Below are positions 14,363 through 20,762 of a stretch of 20,762 nucleotides of DNA, in pieces; positions within the stretch are counted from its first letter, which is position 1; each line of letters starts with the position of its first letter. The notes below the pieces were generated by a model, which had not been told where the DNA came from, ran no database searches, and saw only the letters and a list, made by a program, of their open reading frames with translations. The position numbers were made by a program, and so were the translations under genes. The stretch is from DATEVL01 sp035281845 (GTDB lineage Bacteria > Chloroflexota > Anaerolineae > Anaerolineales > E44-bin32): positions 1 through 20,762 of the forward strand of contig DATEVL010000034.1 in the NCBI GenBank assembly GCA_035281845.1, given 5' to 3'.

Positions 14363-15271
14363 ATGGTCGAGATATCCGGCCTGCACATTCTGCTGACCTA
14401 TCGCTGCACATTTGAGTGCGACCATTGCTTCGTCTGGGGAAGCCCGCGTCAGGAGGGTACGTTCACCCTGGCCGACATCGAACGTGTGCTCGTCCAGGCC
14501 CAGGCGGTTCCGACCCTTCGCACCGTCTACTTCGAAGGCGGCGAGCCGTTCCTGTTCCATCCGATTCTTGTCGCCGGGGTACGGGCGGCGGCGCAGCGCG
14601 GCTTCGAGGTCGGCATCGTCACCAACGGTTACTGGGCGACCAGCATCGAGGATGCGATCGAATGGCTGCGGCCGATGGCCGGCCTGTTGATCGACCTGAG
14701 CGTCTCCACCGACCTGCTCCACTACGACCAGGTTGTCAGCCACGAGTCCCGCAACGTCCAGGCGGCGTGCAAGCGCCTCGGCATTCCCTTCGCGACCATC
14801 ACCTGCGAGCTTCCTCAACCTGCGCCGTTGGCTCCGCTCCAAGGAAAAGGGCAGCCGGTCGAGGGCGGCAGCATTATGTACCGCGGCCGCGCGATCGCCT
14901 CCTTCGCCGGCGAGGCGGCCAAACGGCCATGGGACTCTTTCGACGGGTGTCCGCATGAGGACCTGGCCGCGCCGGACCGCGTCCACCTGGACCCTTTGGG
15001 CAACCTGCACCTCTGTCAGGGGCTGGTGATGGGGAATGTATTCGAGCGCCCCCTGCGGGAGATTGTCGACACGTTTACGCCGCAGCAAGATCCGGTCGTC
15101 GGCCCGCTGCTCGCCGGAGGGCCTGCACAGCTCGTCCGCGCCTACGACGTGCCCCATGCGGAAGACTACGCCGACGCCTGTCACCTGTGCTACACGACGC
15201 GCCAATTTCTGCGACCTCGCTTTGCCAAGACGCTTGTCCCCGGACAAATGTACGGCGAGGGACTCCTGTGA
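14363..15271 (+). CDS. Radical SAM protein with SPASM-like C-terminal cysteines
   Basis: The 302-residue protein begins at ATG 14363, 4 bases after the acsV stop, and its own stop overlaps the next start. Cys15, Cys19 and Cys22 (YRCTFECDHCF) form the C-x3-C-x2-C site for the S-adenosylmethionine-binding [4Fe-4S] cluster. The GGE-type motif is FEGGEPFLF near residues 54-62, and GIVTNGYWA is the usual strand 3 motif. The C-terminus has Cys196 (FDGCPHEDL), Cys218 (GNLHLCQGL), Cys273 and Cys276 (CHLCYTTR), compatible with a partial SPASM or twitch auxiliary cluster. Family members generate a 5'-deoxyadenosyl radical and often modify peptides or cofactors. The substrate is not known. Sitting between acsV and cooC and overlapping the toroid gene, it may act on a protein or cofactor of this pathway, which is inference. 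Confidence 0.88.
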   Translation: MVEISGLHILLTYRCTFECDHCFVWGSPRQEGTFTLADIERVLVQAQAVPTLRTVYFEGGEPFLFHPILVAGVRAAAQRGFEVGIVTNGYWATSIEDAIEWLRPMAGLLIDLSVSTDLLHYDQVVSHESRNVQAACKRLGIPFATITCELPQPAPLAPLQGKGQPVEGGSIMYRGRAIASFAGEAAKRPWDSFDGCPHEDLAAPDRVHLDPLGNLHLCQGLVMGNVFERPLREIVDTFTPQQDPVVGPLLAGGPAQLVRAYDVPHAEDYADACHLCYTTRQFLRPRFAKTLVPGQMYGEGLL

Positions 15272-16281
15272 GCGCGCGGCAAGCCTCCGTTCTGGACTGG
15301 CTCCTGGAGAAGCAGGATCCCGGGGTTCGCTATTTCGCTCTGCGAGACCTGCTCGGCGCGCCGGCCGACGACACGGACGTGGCAGCCGCGCGGCGCGCGA
15401 CGGTGCGGCATTCGCCGGTTCGAGAGATCCTCGCCGGTCAGAAGCAGGACGGCTACTGGGTCAAACCCGGCCCCGGATACTCGCCGAAGTACACCGGGAC
15501 GGTCTGGTCGATCATCTTCCTCGGCCAATACGGCGCCGACGGCAGCCATGCCCGGGTGCGGCGCGCGGTGGAATACGTCCTCGACCACGGTCGATCGCCG
15601 CTGGGCGGCTTCTCGGTCAACGGCTCCTCCGGCGCAATGATCCATTGCCTGCAAGGCAACCTCGGCGCGTCGCTGCTCGAACTCGGCTTCGGCGACGACC
15701 CGCGTCTGGCCGCTGCCCTCGACTGGCTGGCGCGGAGCATCACCGGCGAGGGAATCGCCTCGGCGCGCTCGAAGGAATCCGTTCGCTACTACCGCGGCGG
15801 CAACAGCGCGCCCGGCTTCTGCTGTGCGGCCAACAACCACAACCCGTGCGCATGGGGAGCCATCCCGGCGCTTGATGCACTGAGCCGCATTTCGGCGCCC
15901 GACCGAAGTCCCCGCGTCCGGCGCGCTCTGAAGGCTGGGACGGATTTCTTGCTCGGCCACGATCCGGCCGTTGCCGATTACCCCATGGGCTACAGCACCC
16001 GGCCCAACGGAAGTTGGTTCAAGTTCGGCTATCCGATGGGCTATGTCACGGACGTCCTGCGCAACGCCGAGGTTCTGGTGCGGCTGGGGCGCGGCAAGGG
16101 CCGCCGCCTCAAGCACCTGTCCGAGCTCATCCTCCAGAAGCGCGGCCCCGACGGGCGCTGGCGCCTGGAGTACAGCTACCGCGGAAAGACGTGGGCCGAC
16201 ACCGAACACAAAGGTTCGCCCAGCAAGTGGGTCACGCTGCGCGCTTTGCGCGCCCTGAGAGGTATGGGAGTGACGGTATGA
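15268..16281 (+). CDS. Alpha/alpha-toroid (prenyltransferase/squalene-cyclase-like) protein, function unknown
   Basis: GTG at 15268 overlaps the radical SAM stop (GTGA) and gives 337 residues. It is built of helical repeats resembling terpene-cyclase/prenyltransferase toroids: WLLEKQDPGVRYFALRDLLG, EILAGQKQDGYWVKPGPGYS, TVWSIIFLGQYGADG, RRAVEYVLDHG, WFKFGYPMGYVTDVLRNAEVLVRLG, and GSPSKWVTLRALRALR at the end. I recognise this as the Chloroflexota-rich family sometimes labelled, without basis, nitrogen fixation protein NifH; it has no P-loop. The cyclase DxDD catalytic motif is not visible, so a true terpene cyclase is unlikely. Cys185, Cys186 and Cys194 (GFCCAANNHNPCAWG) mark a conserved-looking patch. 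Its stop overlaps cooC (ATGA). Translational coupling on both sides suggests a job with the radical SAM protein or CooC. Confidence 0.8.
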   Translation: MSARQASVLDWLLEKQDPGVRYFALRDLLGAPADDTDVAAARRATVRHSPVREILAGQKQDGYWVKPGPGYSPKYTGTVWSIIFLGQYGADGSHARVRRAVEYVLDHGRSPLGGFSVNGSSGAMIHCLQGNLGASLLELGFGDDPRLAAALDWLARSITGEGIASARSKESVRYYRGGNSAPGFCCAANNHNPCAWGAIPALDALSRISAPDRSPRVRRALKAGTDFLLGHDPAVADYPMGYSTRPNGSWFKFGYPMGYVTDVLRNAEVLVRLGRGKGRRLKHLSELILQKRGPDGRWRLEYSYRGKTWADTEHKGSPSKWVTLRALRALRGMGVTV

Positions 16282-17045
16282 CCAAGACGATTGCGCTCGC
16301 CGGTAAGGGCGGCACGGGAAAGACGACCGTCGCCGCATTGCTCACCCGCGCCCTGCTACGGCAAGGCGCCTCACCGGTGCTGGCGATCGACGCCGATCCG
16401 GCGACGAACCTGCACCTGGCGCTCGGTCTGCCCACGCCGGCGACCGTCGGGGACCTGCGCGAAGGGATGCGGGCCGAGGCCGGCAACGGAGCCCTGGGTG
16501 TGGCCGTCAGCCGGCAGGACTACCTCGACCGCGAGATCCGCATGGCGCTCGAGGAGGGAGACCTGGTCGACCTGATCGCCATGGGCCGCCCGGAGGGGCA
16601 GGGATGCTACTGCGCCGTCAACCACCTCTTGCGTCAGATCCTGGACGAGATGGGGAAGAGCTATGCCACCGTCGTGATCGACAATGAAGCCGGCATGGAG
16701 CACATCAGCCGGCGCACGACGCGCGATGTCGACCTGCTGCTGGTCGTGACCGACCCGACGGTGCGCGGTGTGCGCACCGCGCAGTCGATCGCCACGATGG
16801 CCGGCGAAGTCGACGTCCATGTTCGCCGCAAGATGCTGGTCATCAACCGCGTGGCCGGTGATCTGCCCGAGGAGCTCGAAGCGGCCATCGCTGCCACCGG
16901 CCTGGAAGTGGCGGCACGCATCCCGGCCGATGACCAGATCGCCGACCTTGATGCTCGCGGCCAGCCGCTGCTCCACGTGAACGACACTTCGTCTGCTGCC
17001 CAGGCCGTCGAGGCGTTGGCTGCGGTTGTGCTCAAGGAATCTTGA
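16278..17045 (+). CDS. cooC: CO dehydrogenase maturation ATPase (nickel insertion)
   Basis: The protein (255 residues) is a MinD/SIMIBI-type ATPase that helps load nickel into the CODH C-cluster and, in related AcsF forms, the ACS A-cluster. Residues 9-16, GKGGTGKT, are the deviant Walker A loop with the signature Lys10. LAIDADPATNLHLALG and VVIDNEAGMEHISRRTTRDVDLLLVVTDP follow as in known CooC. Cys110 and Cys112 (GQGCYCAVN) are the conserved CxC that binds metal at the dimer interface. ATG 16278 overlaps the upstream stop, so translation is coupled to the toroid gene. No separate acsF was found in the window, so this one may serve both AcsA and AcsB. Assignment as CooC rather than AcsF rests on general similarity and is not certain. 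Confidence 0.95.
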   Translation: MTKTIALAGKGGTGKTTVAALLTRALLRQGASPVLAIDADPATNLHLALGLPTPATVGDLREGMRAEAGNGALGVAVSRQDYLDREIRMALEEGDLVDLIAMGRPEGQGCYCAVNHLLRQILDEMGKSYATVVIDNEAGMEHISRRTTRDVDLLLVVTDPTVRGVRTAQSIATMAGEVDVHVRRKMLVINRVAGDLPEELEAAIAATGLEVAARIPADDQIADLDARGQPLLHVNDTSSAAQAVEALAAVVLKES

Positions 17046-17210
17046 GCGATCCACTGCGCCATGGCGCCATCCCTTCGTCACCCACCCCTACCCCTGCCTC
17101 GACAGGGTCAGCAGCATCGAGCGCAAGCCGGGGGAGGGTCGGGGTCGGGGTTGGAAAGCAACCTTGCCTTAGCTTAGACCCGCCGAGAGCGCACCTCGAG
17201 GAGGCCCCTC
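17046..17210. other. Gap between cooC and acsE with degenerate GC-rich repeat
   Basis: The 165 bases contain CACCCACCCCTACCCCTGCC near 17079-17098 and a G-rich partner (CCGGGGGAGGGTCGGGGTCG) near 17130-17149. These resemble the end sequences of the three-hairpin elements but without the core stem. The acsE ribosome-binding site GAGGAGG lies at about 17197-17203. No gene, and no promoter that I can define. Confidence 0.5.
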
Positions 17211-18134
17211 ATGCTAAAGATCGGTGAAAACATCCACATCATCTCGCCCCGTGTGAAGGCGGCCGTGGCCGAACGCGACGGGGGGTTCTTCGTCGACCTG
17301 GCTCGCCGCCAGAAGGCCGCCGGCGCCGATGCCCTCGACCTGAACATCGGCCCCCAGAAGAAGGCCGGGCCCGAGGTCATGGACTGGCTCGTCGATTGCG
17401 TCCAGGAGGCGGTCCCCGGGCTGACTCTGTCGTTCGACACGACCAACCTGGCGGCGATCGAGGTCGGGCTGAAGAAGGTGGGCGCCAATTCCATCATCAA
17501 CTCGACGTCGGCCGAGGAGGAGCGCCTGGCCAATGTCCCTCCACTGGCGGCGAGGTACGGGGCGCGTTTGATCGCCTTGTGCATGGAGAAGAGCGGGATC
17601 CCGGTAAGCGCCGACGCCCGCGTCGGCATCGCCATGGAAAAGCTGATGCCTCGTGCGCAGGAAGTCGGTCTGCCGATCGAAAACCTGCTCATCGACCCGC
17701 TGATCCTGACCGTTTCCGGCTGCCAGGAGTATGTGCCGCATGCCGTGGAGACGGTCCGCATGCTGAAGATGGTCGCCGATCCCCCGCCGCTGACCGTGGT
17801 CGGGTTGTCCAACGTCTCCAACCAGGTGCCGGCCGAGATGCGGCCCCTGCTCAATCGGGTTTACATGGTGATGCTGATGGCGGTCGGCCTCGACGCCGCC
17901 ATCCTCGACCCGCTCGACGATGACCTGATGCATGTGATTACCGCGATCGAAACCCGCGACGGCGGCTCTCCGGTCAAAGCTCTCTACCTGAGTCTCCATG
18001 AGGCGGTCGCCGCCGGCGGGACCCTCGAGCCGGATCAGGTCGACATGAAAGATCCGAATCAGCTTGAGATCTGGAAGACGGTGCAGGTGTTGCTCAACAA
18101 GGTCATCTACACCGATTCGTACCTGCGGTTGTAG
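17211..18134 (+). CDS. acsE: Methyltetrahydrofolate:corrinoid/iron-sulfur protein methyltransferase
   Basis: The 307-residue TIM-barrel enzyme transfers the methyl group of methyl-THF to Co(I) of AcsCD, joining the folate branch to acetyl-CoA synthesis. Pterin-family motifs are clear: IGENIH at the N-terminus, GADALDLNIGP (residues about 38-48), LSFDTTNLAAIEVGL, NSIINSTSAEEERL, NLLIDPLILTVSG and VVGLSNVSN with Asn201 matching the catalytically important Asn199 of the Moorella enzyme. ATG 17211 has GAGGAGG about 7 bases upstream. The protein is about 45 residues longer than the 262-residue Moorella enzyme because of an internal insertion near residues 243-287 (ITAIETRDGG to PNQLEI), just before the conserved last helix (WKTVQVLLNKVIYTDSY). 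It is probably part of the same transcription unit as cooC; the hairpin at 18154-18198 may end it. Confidence 0.96.
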   Translation: MLKIGENIHIISPRVKAAVAERDGGFFVDLARRQKAAGADALDLNIGPQKKAGPEVMDWLVDCVQEAVPGLTLSFDTTNLAAIEVGLKKVGANSIINSTSAEEERLANVPPLAARYGARLIALCMEKSGIPVSADARVGIAMEKLMPRAQEVGLPIENLLIDPLILTVSGCQEYVPHAVETVRMLKMVADPPPLTVVGLSNVSNQVPAEMRPLLNRVYMVMLMAVGLDAAILDPLDDDLMHVITAIETRDGGSPVKALYLSLHEAVAAGGTLEPDQVDMKDPNQLEIWKTVQVLLNKVIYTDSYLRL

Positions 18135-18153
18135 GCGGCTGTCCTCGGCCCAG

Positions 18154-18198
18154 GGGGCCGGGGGGAGGGGAAGTGCTTTCCCCTCCTCCCGGCCCCCA
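18154..18198 (+). terminator. Possible terminator or RNA-stabilising hairpin after acsE
   Basis: A 20-bp stem pairs 18154-18173 with 18179-18198 with a 5-base loop (GTGCT) and one G-U wobble, 19 bases after the acsE stop. No T-run follows, so it is not a classical intrinsic terminator; it could act as a 3'-end stabiliser or with another factor. It resembles the cores of the three-hairpin repeats in composition but not in exact sequence. Confidence 0.45.
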
Positions 18199-18464
18199 TG
18201 CCCCCATCCCCCCACCCTCGCATGGCGGGTTTCCGCGGCCGATGTCGATCGAGGTTTGCGCCAGGTAGAGGGAAGACAGGGGAGCGGGGATTGGCAACAC
18301 GGGATGAACCTTCTTCGTTTTCCCTCCTTTTGCAATGACACGCCTTCCGACTCGCGATTCATCCCAGGCGTCTCATCCTCCGGGAAAGAGGTCCTTTGCG
18401 GGCAAGCCTCGATCGACCCCCGGCCGCGAAGACGAGCCATTCAGGGGAGGGGTGGCGGGGGTCC

Positions 18465-18510
18465 GGGGGCCAAAGGGGAGGGGGCTGTAAGCCCCCGTCC
18501 CTAGGCCCCC
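18465..18510. repeat. Nested GC-rich inverted repeats
   Basis: GGGGGCC at 18465-18471 pairs with GGCCCCC at 18504-18510, enclosing GGGGGCT at 18480-18486 and AGCCCCC at 18490-18496 with a GTA loop. All stems are perfect at 7 bp. There is no T-run on either side. It is part of the structured region upstream of the malic enzyme gene. Confidence 0.55.
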
Positions 18511-18528
18511 GAAGGTGGGGGCTCGGCA

Positions 18529-18666
18529 CTCCCGGGGCGGTTAGCACCATCGAGCGGGGAGACCGCGGGAGAGGCCATCTATCAGTGCGGTGCCCTTCCC
18601 TCTGGCACTGGGCTGCCTGCCACCGCTGGGACACACTACCAAGGCAGGGGCCTGCCATTAAGGCCC
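18529..18666 (+). promoter_or_regulatory. Candidate structured 5' leader of the malic enzyme gene
   Basis: Four stem-loops follow one another: CTCCC/GGGAG plus GCGGT/ACCGC at 18529-18571 with a 3-base bulge; CAGTGC/GCACTG at 18583-18610; CTGCCT/AGGCAG at 18613-18647; and GGGCCT/AGGCCC at 18648-18666 with a 7-base loop. A 58-base stretch separates them from the ATG at 18725. I compared it by eye with cobalamin, SAM, THF, ZTP, T-box, c-di-GMP and SRP RNA signatures and recognise none. It may be a leader RNA or only GC-rich chance pairing. Confidence 0.3.
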
Positions 18667-18724
18667 GCTGGATGGCTCGTAGCGAATCATCCGGGCCTCA
18701 TCGCGACCCAAGGAGGTCAGATTG

Positions 18725-20086
18725 ATGGAGAAAACGGCCCCTCGCCCGAACATCGAGGCGCTCTTGGCCAAGGCCAAGCAGCCTTCCGCCGACGCCATGC
18801 GTCTGCATCCCTACTACCGAGGCAAGGTCGAAGTCGCCCTGAAGTGCCGCGTGCGGGACTTCAACGACTTCGCCATCTGGTACACCCCGGGCGTGGCGGC
18901 CTCATGCCGGGCCATCGCCGAAGACCCCGAGTTGGTGTACGAGCACACCCACAAGTGGAACACCGTCGCCGTCGTCTCGGACGGGACGCGGGTGCTCGGC
19001 TTGGGCGACATCGGCCCCAAGGCCGGCCTGCCGGTGATGGAGGGGAAGGCCCTCCTGTACAAGTATCTGGGCGGCGTCGACGCCTGGCCGATCATGCTCG
19101 ACACCAAGGACCCCGACAAGATCATCGAGACCGTGTTGCTGCTCCAGCCCGGCTTCGGCGGGGTTAACCTGGAAGATCTCTCGCAGCCGAAGTGCTTCCG
19201 CATCCTCGACACGCTGCGCGGCCGGGCCGAGATCCCGGTCTGGCACGATGACCAGCAGGGGACGGCCACGGTCACGCTGGCGGGGCTGATGAATGCGCTC
19301 CGTCTCGTCGGTAAGAAGCTGGGCGAAGTTTCGATCGTCTTCGTCGGGTCCGGCGCCTCGAACGTCGCCTGCGCCCGATTGATCTTCAATTCGGGCGCCG
19401 ATCCGGCGCGCTGCCGCGTCGTCGACAGCAAGGGCATCCTGCACAAGGGTCGCAGCGACGTCGAGCTGCGCAAGGCCGAGTACGTCGACAAGTGGAAGAT
19501 GTGCCACTCCACCAACGCCGAAGGGCGACAGGGCGGCATCCCGGAGGCGATGAAAGGCGCCGACGTCGTCATCGCTTTGTCCAAACCGGGACCCGGGACG
19601 CTTCTTCCCGAGTGGGTGCGCGGCATGGGCAAGGATGCCATCGTCTTCGCCTGCGCCAATCCAGTCCCCGAGATCTGGCCCTGGGAGGCCAAAGAAGGCG
19701 GGGCCGCCATTGTCGCCACCGGCCGCTCCGACTTCCCCAACCAGGTCAACAACTCCCTGGGATTCCCCGGCATTTTCCGTGGGACGCTGGATGTGCGCGC
19801 CACTACCATCACCGACCCGATGTGCGTCGCCGCCGCCGAGGCCCTGGCCGGCATGGCCGTGGAACGCGGCCTGACGACGGAGAGCATCCTGCCCAACATG
19901 GACGACTGGGAAGTGTTCCCCCGCGAAGCGGCGGCGGTGGCGGCCAAGGCGGTGGAAGAAGGCGTGGCCCGCAAACCGATGACCTACGACGAGGAGTTCC
20001 GCAATGCTTCCGAGATTATCGGCCGCTCGCGCAACCTGACGAAGTCGATGATGGCCGAGAACTTCATCCTCGACCCCGACGCCTGA
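18725..20086 (+). CDS. Malic enzyme (malate dehydrogenase, oxaloacetate-decarboxylating)
   Basis: The 453-residue cytoplasmic enzyme converts malate to pyruvate and CO2 with NAD(P)+ and can run in reverse. The malic N-terminal domain has Tyr53 (FAIWYTPGV), Lys108 in GLPVMEGKALLYKYL, the metal ligands Glu150-Asp151 (VNLEDLSQPKCF) and Asp175-Asp176 (WHDDQQGTA). The Rossmann domain has VFVGSGASNVACARL, DSKGILHKGR and FACANPVPEIWP. It is the short bacterial form without a phosphotransacetylase tail. ATG 18725 is preferred over the TTG just before it because AAGGAGG sits at good distance. Next to the acetyl-CoA cluster it may connect C4 acids to pyruvate or supply reduced NAD(P)H. Cofactor preference is not decided by eye. 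It ends 19 bases before a flavoprotein gene, likely its operon partner. Confidence 0.95.
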   Translation: MEKTAPRPNIEALLAKAKQPSADAMRLHPYYRGKVEVALKCRVRDFNDFAIWYTPGVAASCRAIAEDPELVYEHTHKWNTVAVVSDGTRVLGLGDIGPKAGLPVMEGKALLYKYLGGVDAWPIMLDTKDPDKIIETVLLLQPGFGGVNLEDLSQPKCFRILDTLRGRAEIPVWHDDQQGTATVTLAGLMNALRLVGKKLGEVSIVFVGSGASNVACARLIFNSGADPARCRVVDSKGILHKGRSDVELRKAEYVDKWKMCHSTNAEGRQGGIPEAMKGADVVIALSKPGPGTLLPEWVRGMGKDAIVFACANPVPEIWPWEAKEGGAAIVATGRSDFPNQVNNSLGFPGIFRGTLDVRATTITDPMCVAAAEALAGMAVERGLTTESILPNMDDWEVFPREAAAVAAKAVEEGVARKPMTYDEEFRNASEIIGRSRNLTKSMMAENFILDPDA

Positions 20087-20105
20087 GACGGAAAGGAGAA
20101 CGACA

Positions 20106-20762
20106 ATGTATGACCTGATCATCCTGGGCGGCGGGCCGGCGGGATTGACGGCCACGGTCTATGCCCTGCGCAAGCGCCTGAACGTGCTGTTGATCACGCG
20201 CGACTTGGGCGGCAAGACGAATTACCGTTTGCAGCTGCCGTTCGTCGAAAAGCACCTGGTGATCACCGGCGAGGAGGTCGTCAGCCGCTTCGCCAACGAG
20301 ATCGAGTACCTCGAGTTCGCCCGGGTCTACGACAAGGCCGAGAAGGTCGAGAAGATCCGCGGCGGCTTTCAGGTGAAGACCCGCGGCGGTAAGAGTTACG
20401 ACGCCCGCACCCTGCTCGTCGCCACCGGAGCCTTCGGCCGGCGGCTGGACGTGCCGGGCGAGAAAGAGTTCATGATGCGAGGGCTGTGCTACAGCGCCGT
20501 GTCCTACGCCCCGCTGTTCATCGAGCGCGACACGTGCGTGATCGGCGATACGGCGCTGGCCCTGCGCTCGACTGCCGAGCTGGCGCGCATCGCCCGCAAG
20601 GTCACGCTGGTAGCGCCGACCCACGGCGAGCTCGATACGGCCATGGGGCGCAAGGTGCTGGCGTCGCCCAACGTCGAGGTGCTGGAGGGCTACCAGGTTC
20701 AGGAGGTCATCGGCGACGAGTATGCACGGCGCCTGCGCATCCGCCGGGACGGCGCCGATCGG
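20106..20762 (+). CDS. Thioredoxin reductase-like FAD/NAD(P) oxidoreductase without CxxC, partial at right edge
   Basis: The frame starts at ATG 20106 behind AAGGAG and stays open to the window end (219 codons). Residues 8-13, GGGPAG, are the FAD-binding loop after a beta strand (YDLIILGGGPAGLTATVYALRKR), and LLVATGAFGRRLDVPGE matches the second FAD motif of the thioredoxin reductase family. Where true thioredoxin reductases have the redox pair CATC, this protein has Cys128 in LCYSAVSY, so the second Cys is Ala131. The NAD(P) loop is also unusual (CVIGDTALALRSTAEL lacks GxGxxA in usual form). It is thus likely a ferredoxin- or flavin-linked oxidoreductase rather than a thioredoxin reductase. 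The partner is unknown; closeness to malic enzyme suggests NAD(P)H use. The rest of the gene lies outside the window. Confidence 0.85.
   Translation, partial: MYDLIILGGGPAGLTATVYALRKRLNVLLITRDLGGKTNYRLQLPFVEKHLVITGEEVVSRFANEIEYLEFARVYDKAEKVEKIRGGFQVKTRGGKSYDARTLLVATGAFGRRLDVPGEKEFMMRGLCYSAVSYAPLFIERDTCVIGDTALALRSTAELARIARKVTLVAPTHGELDTAMGRKVLASPNVEVLEGYQVQEVIGDEYARRLRIRRDGADR

Larger units (their letters stand above)
18135..18724. other. 590-base gap between acsE and malic enzyme genes, rich in hairpins
   Basis: No convincing gene in either strand. It holds a long stem-loop at 18154-18198, a short AT-richer stretch at about 18299-18345 that could contain a promoter, nested GC hairpins at 18465-18510, a series of four stem-loops at 18529-18666 and the ribosome-binding site AAGGAGG at about 18711-18717. 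The size of the gap suggests malic enzyme starts a separate transcription unit. Confidence 0.55.

Noticed and set aside
15268..16281. Naming the toroid protein NifH or a terpene cyclase
   Set aside because: It has no P-loop or nitrogenase cysteines, and the DxDD catalytic motif of cyclases is not visible.
18529..18666. Cobalamin or T-box riboswitch before malic enzyme
   Set aside because: A GGCACTGG stretch and ACCGCGGGAG look faintly similar, but the conserved B12-box and the T-box core are not present.
20106..20762. Calling the partial flavoprotein thioredoxin reductase (trxB)
   Set aside because: The CxxC redox pair is missing (Cys128, Ala131), so that activity is unlikely.

Overview
This is a high-GC bacterial window dominated by a gene cluster for the carbonyl (CO/acetyl-CoA) branch of the Wood-Ljungdahl pathway. 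AcsB is of the bacterial type, with an N-terminal CO-channel domain, and the pathway uses a tetrahydrofolate-type methyltransferase plus a RACo-type activator. Together with the GC-rich short-hairpin repeats, the PsbP-like lipoprotein and the subtilase, this best fits an uncultured Chloroflexota (Anaerolineae or Dehalococcoidia-like) anaerobe. The phylum is an inference from gene style and was not tested phylogenetically.

Layout. On the minus strand, 1-1104 holds the N-terminal two thirds of a secreted subtilisin-like protease that runs off the left edge. Next to it, 1233-1880 is a membrane-sensor N-terminus that has decayed. After a divergent gap everything reads on the plus strand: a DUF166 protein (2405-3190), a small HMA-fold protein without its CxxC (3488-3850), CO dehydrogenase AcsA/CooS (3869-5881), acetyl-CoA synthase AcsB (6170-8458), both corrinoid iron-sulfur protein subunits AcsD (8724-9686) and AcsC (9736-11085), a lipoprotein (11102-11791), a small four-cysteine Fe-S protein (11826-12092), the reductive activator AcsV (12442-14358), a radical SAM protein (14363-15271), an alpha/alpha-toroid protein (15268-16281), the Ni-insertion ATPase CooC (16278-17045) and the methyltransferase AcsE (17211-18134). 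After a 590-base structured gap come a malic enzyme (18725-20086) and the start of a thioredoxin-reductase-like flavoprotein (20106 to the right edge).

How they work together. AcsE moves the methyl group from methyl-THF to cobalt in AcsCD. AcsA reduces CO2 to CO. AcsB joins methyl, CO and CoA into acetyl-CoA. AcsV returns oxidised cobalt to Co(I), and CooC serves nickel loading. All metal-ligand cysteines I could check in AcsA, AcsB, AcsC, AcsV and CooC are present. Malic enzyme would link pyruvate, CO2 and NAD(P)H to this carbon flow.

The least explained parts are: (1) a family of about 200-base, three-hairpin intergenic elements in four copies, three forward and one inverted, each between consecutive genes of the cluster; (2) a translationally coupled radical SAM and toroid pair between acsV and cooC; (3) DUF166, the CxxC-less HMA protein and the small Fe-S protein as candidate accessory or maturation factors; (4) an insertion of about 45 residues in AcsE; and (5) a multi-hairpin leader before the malic enzyme gene.
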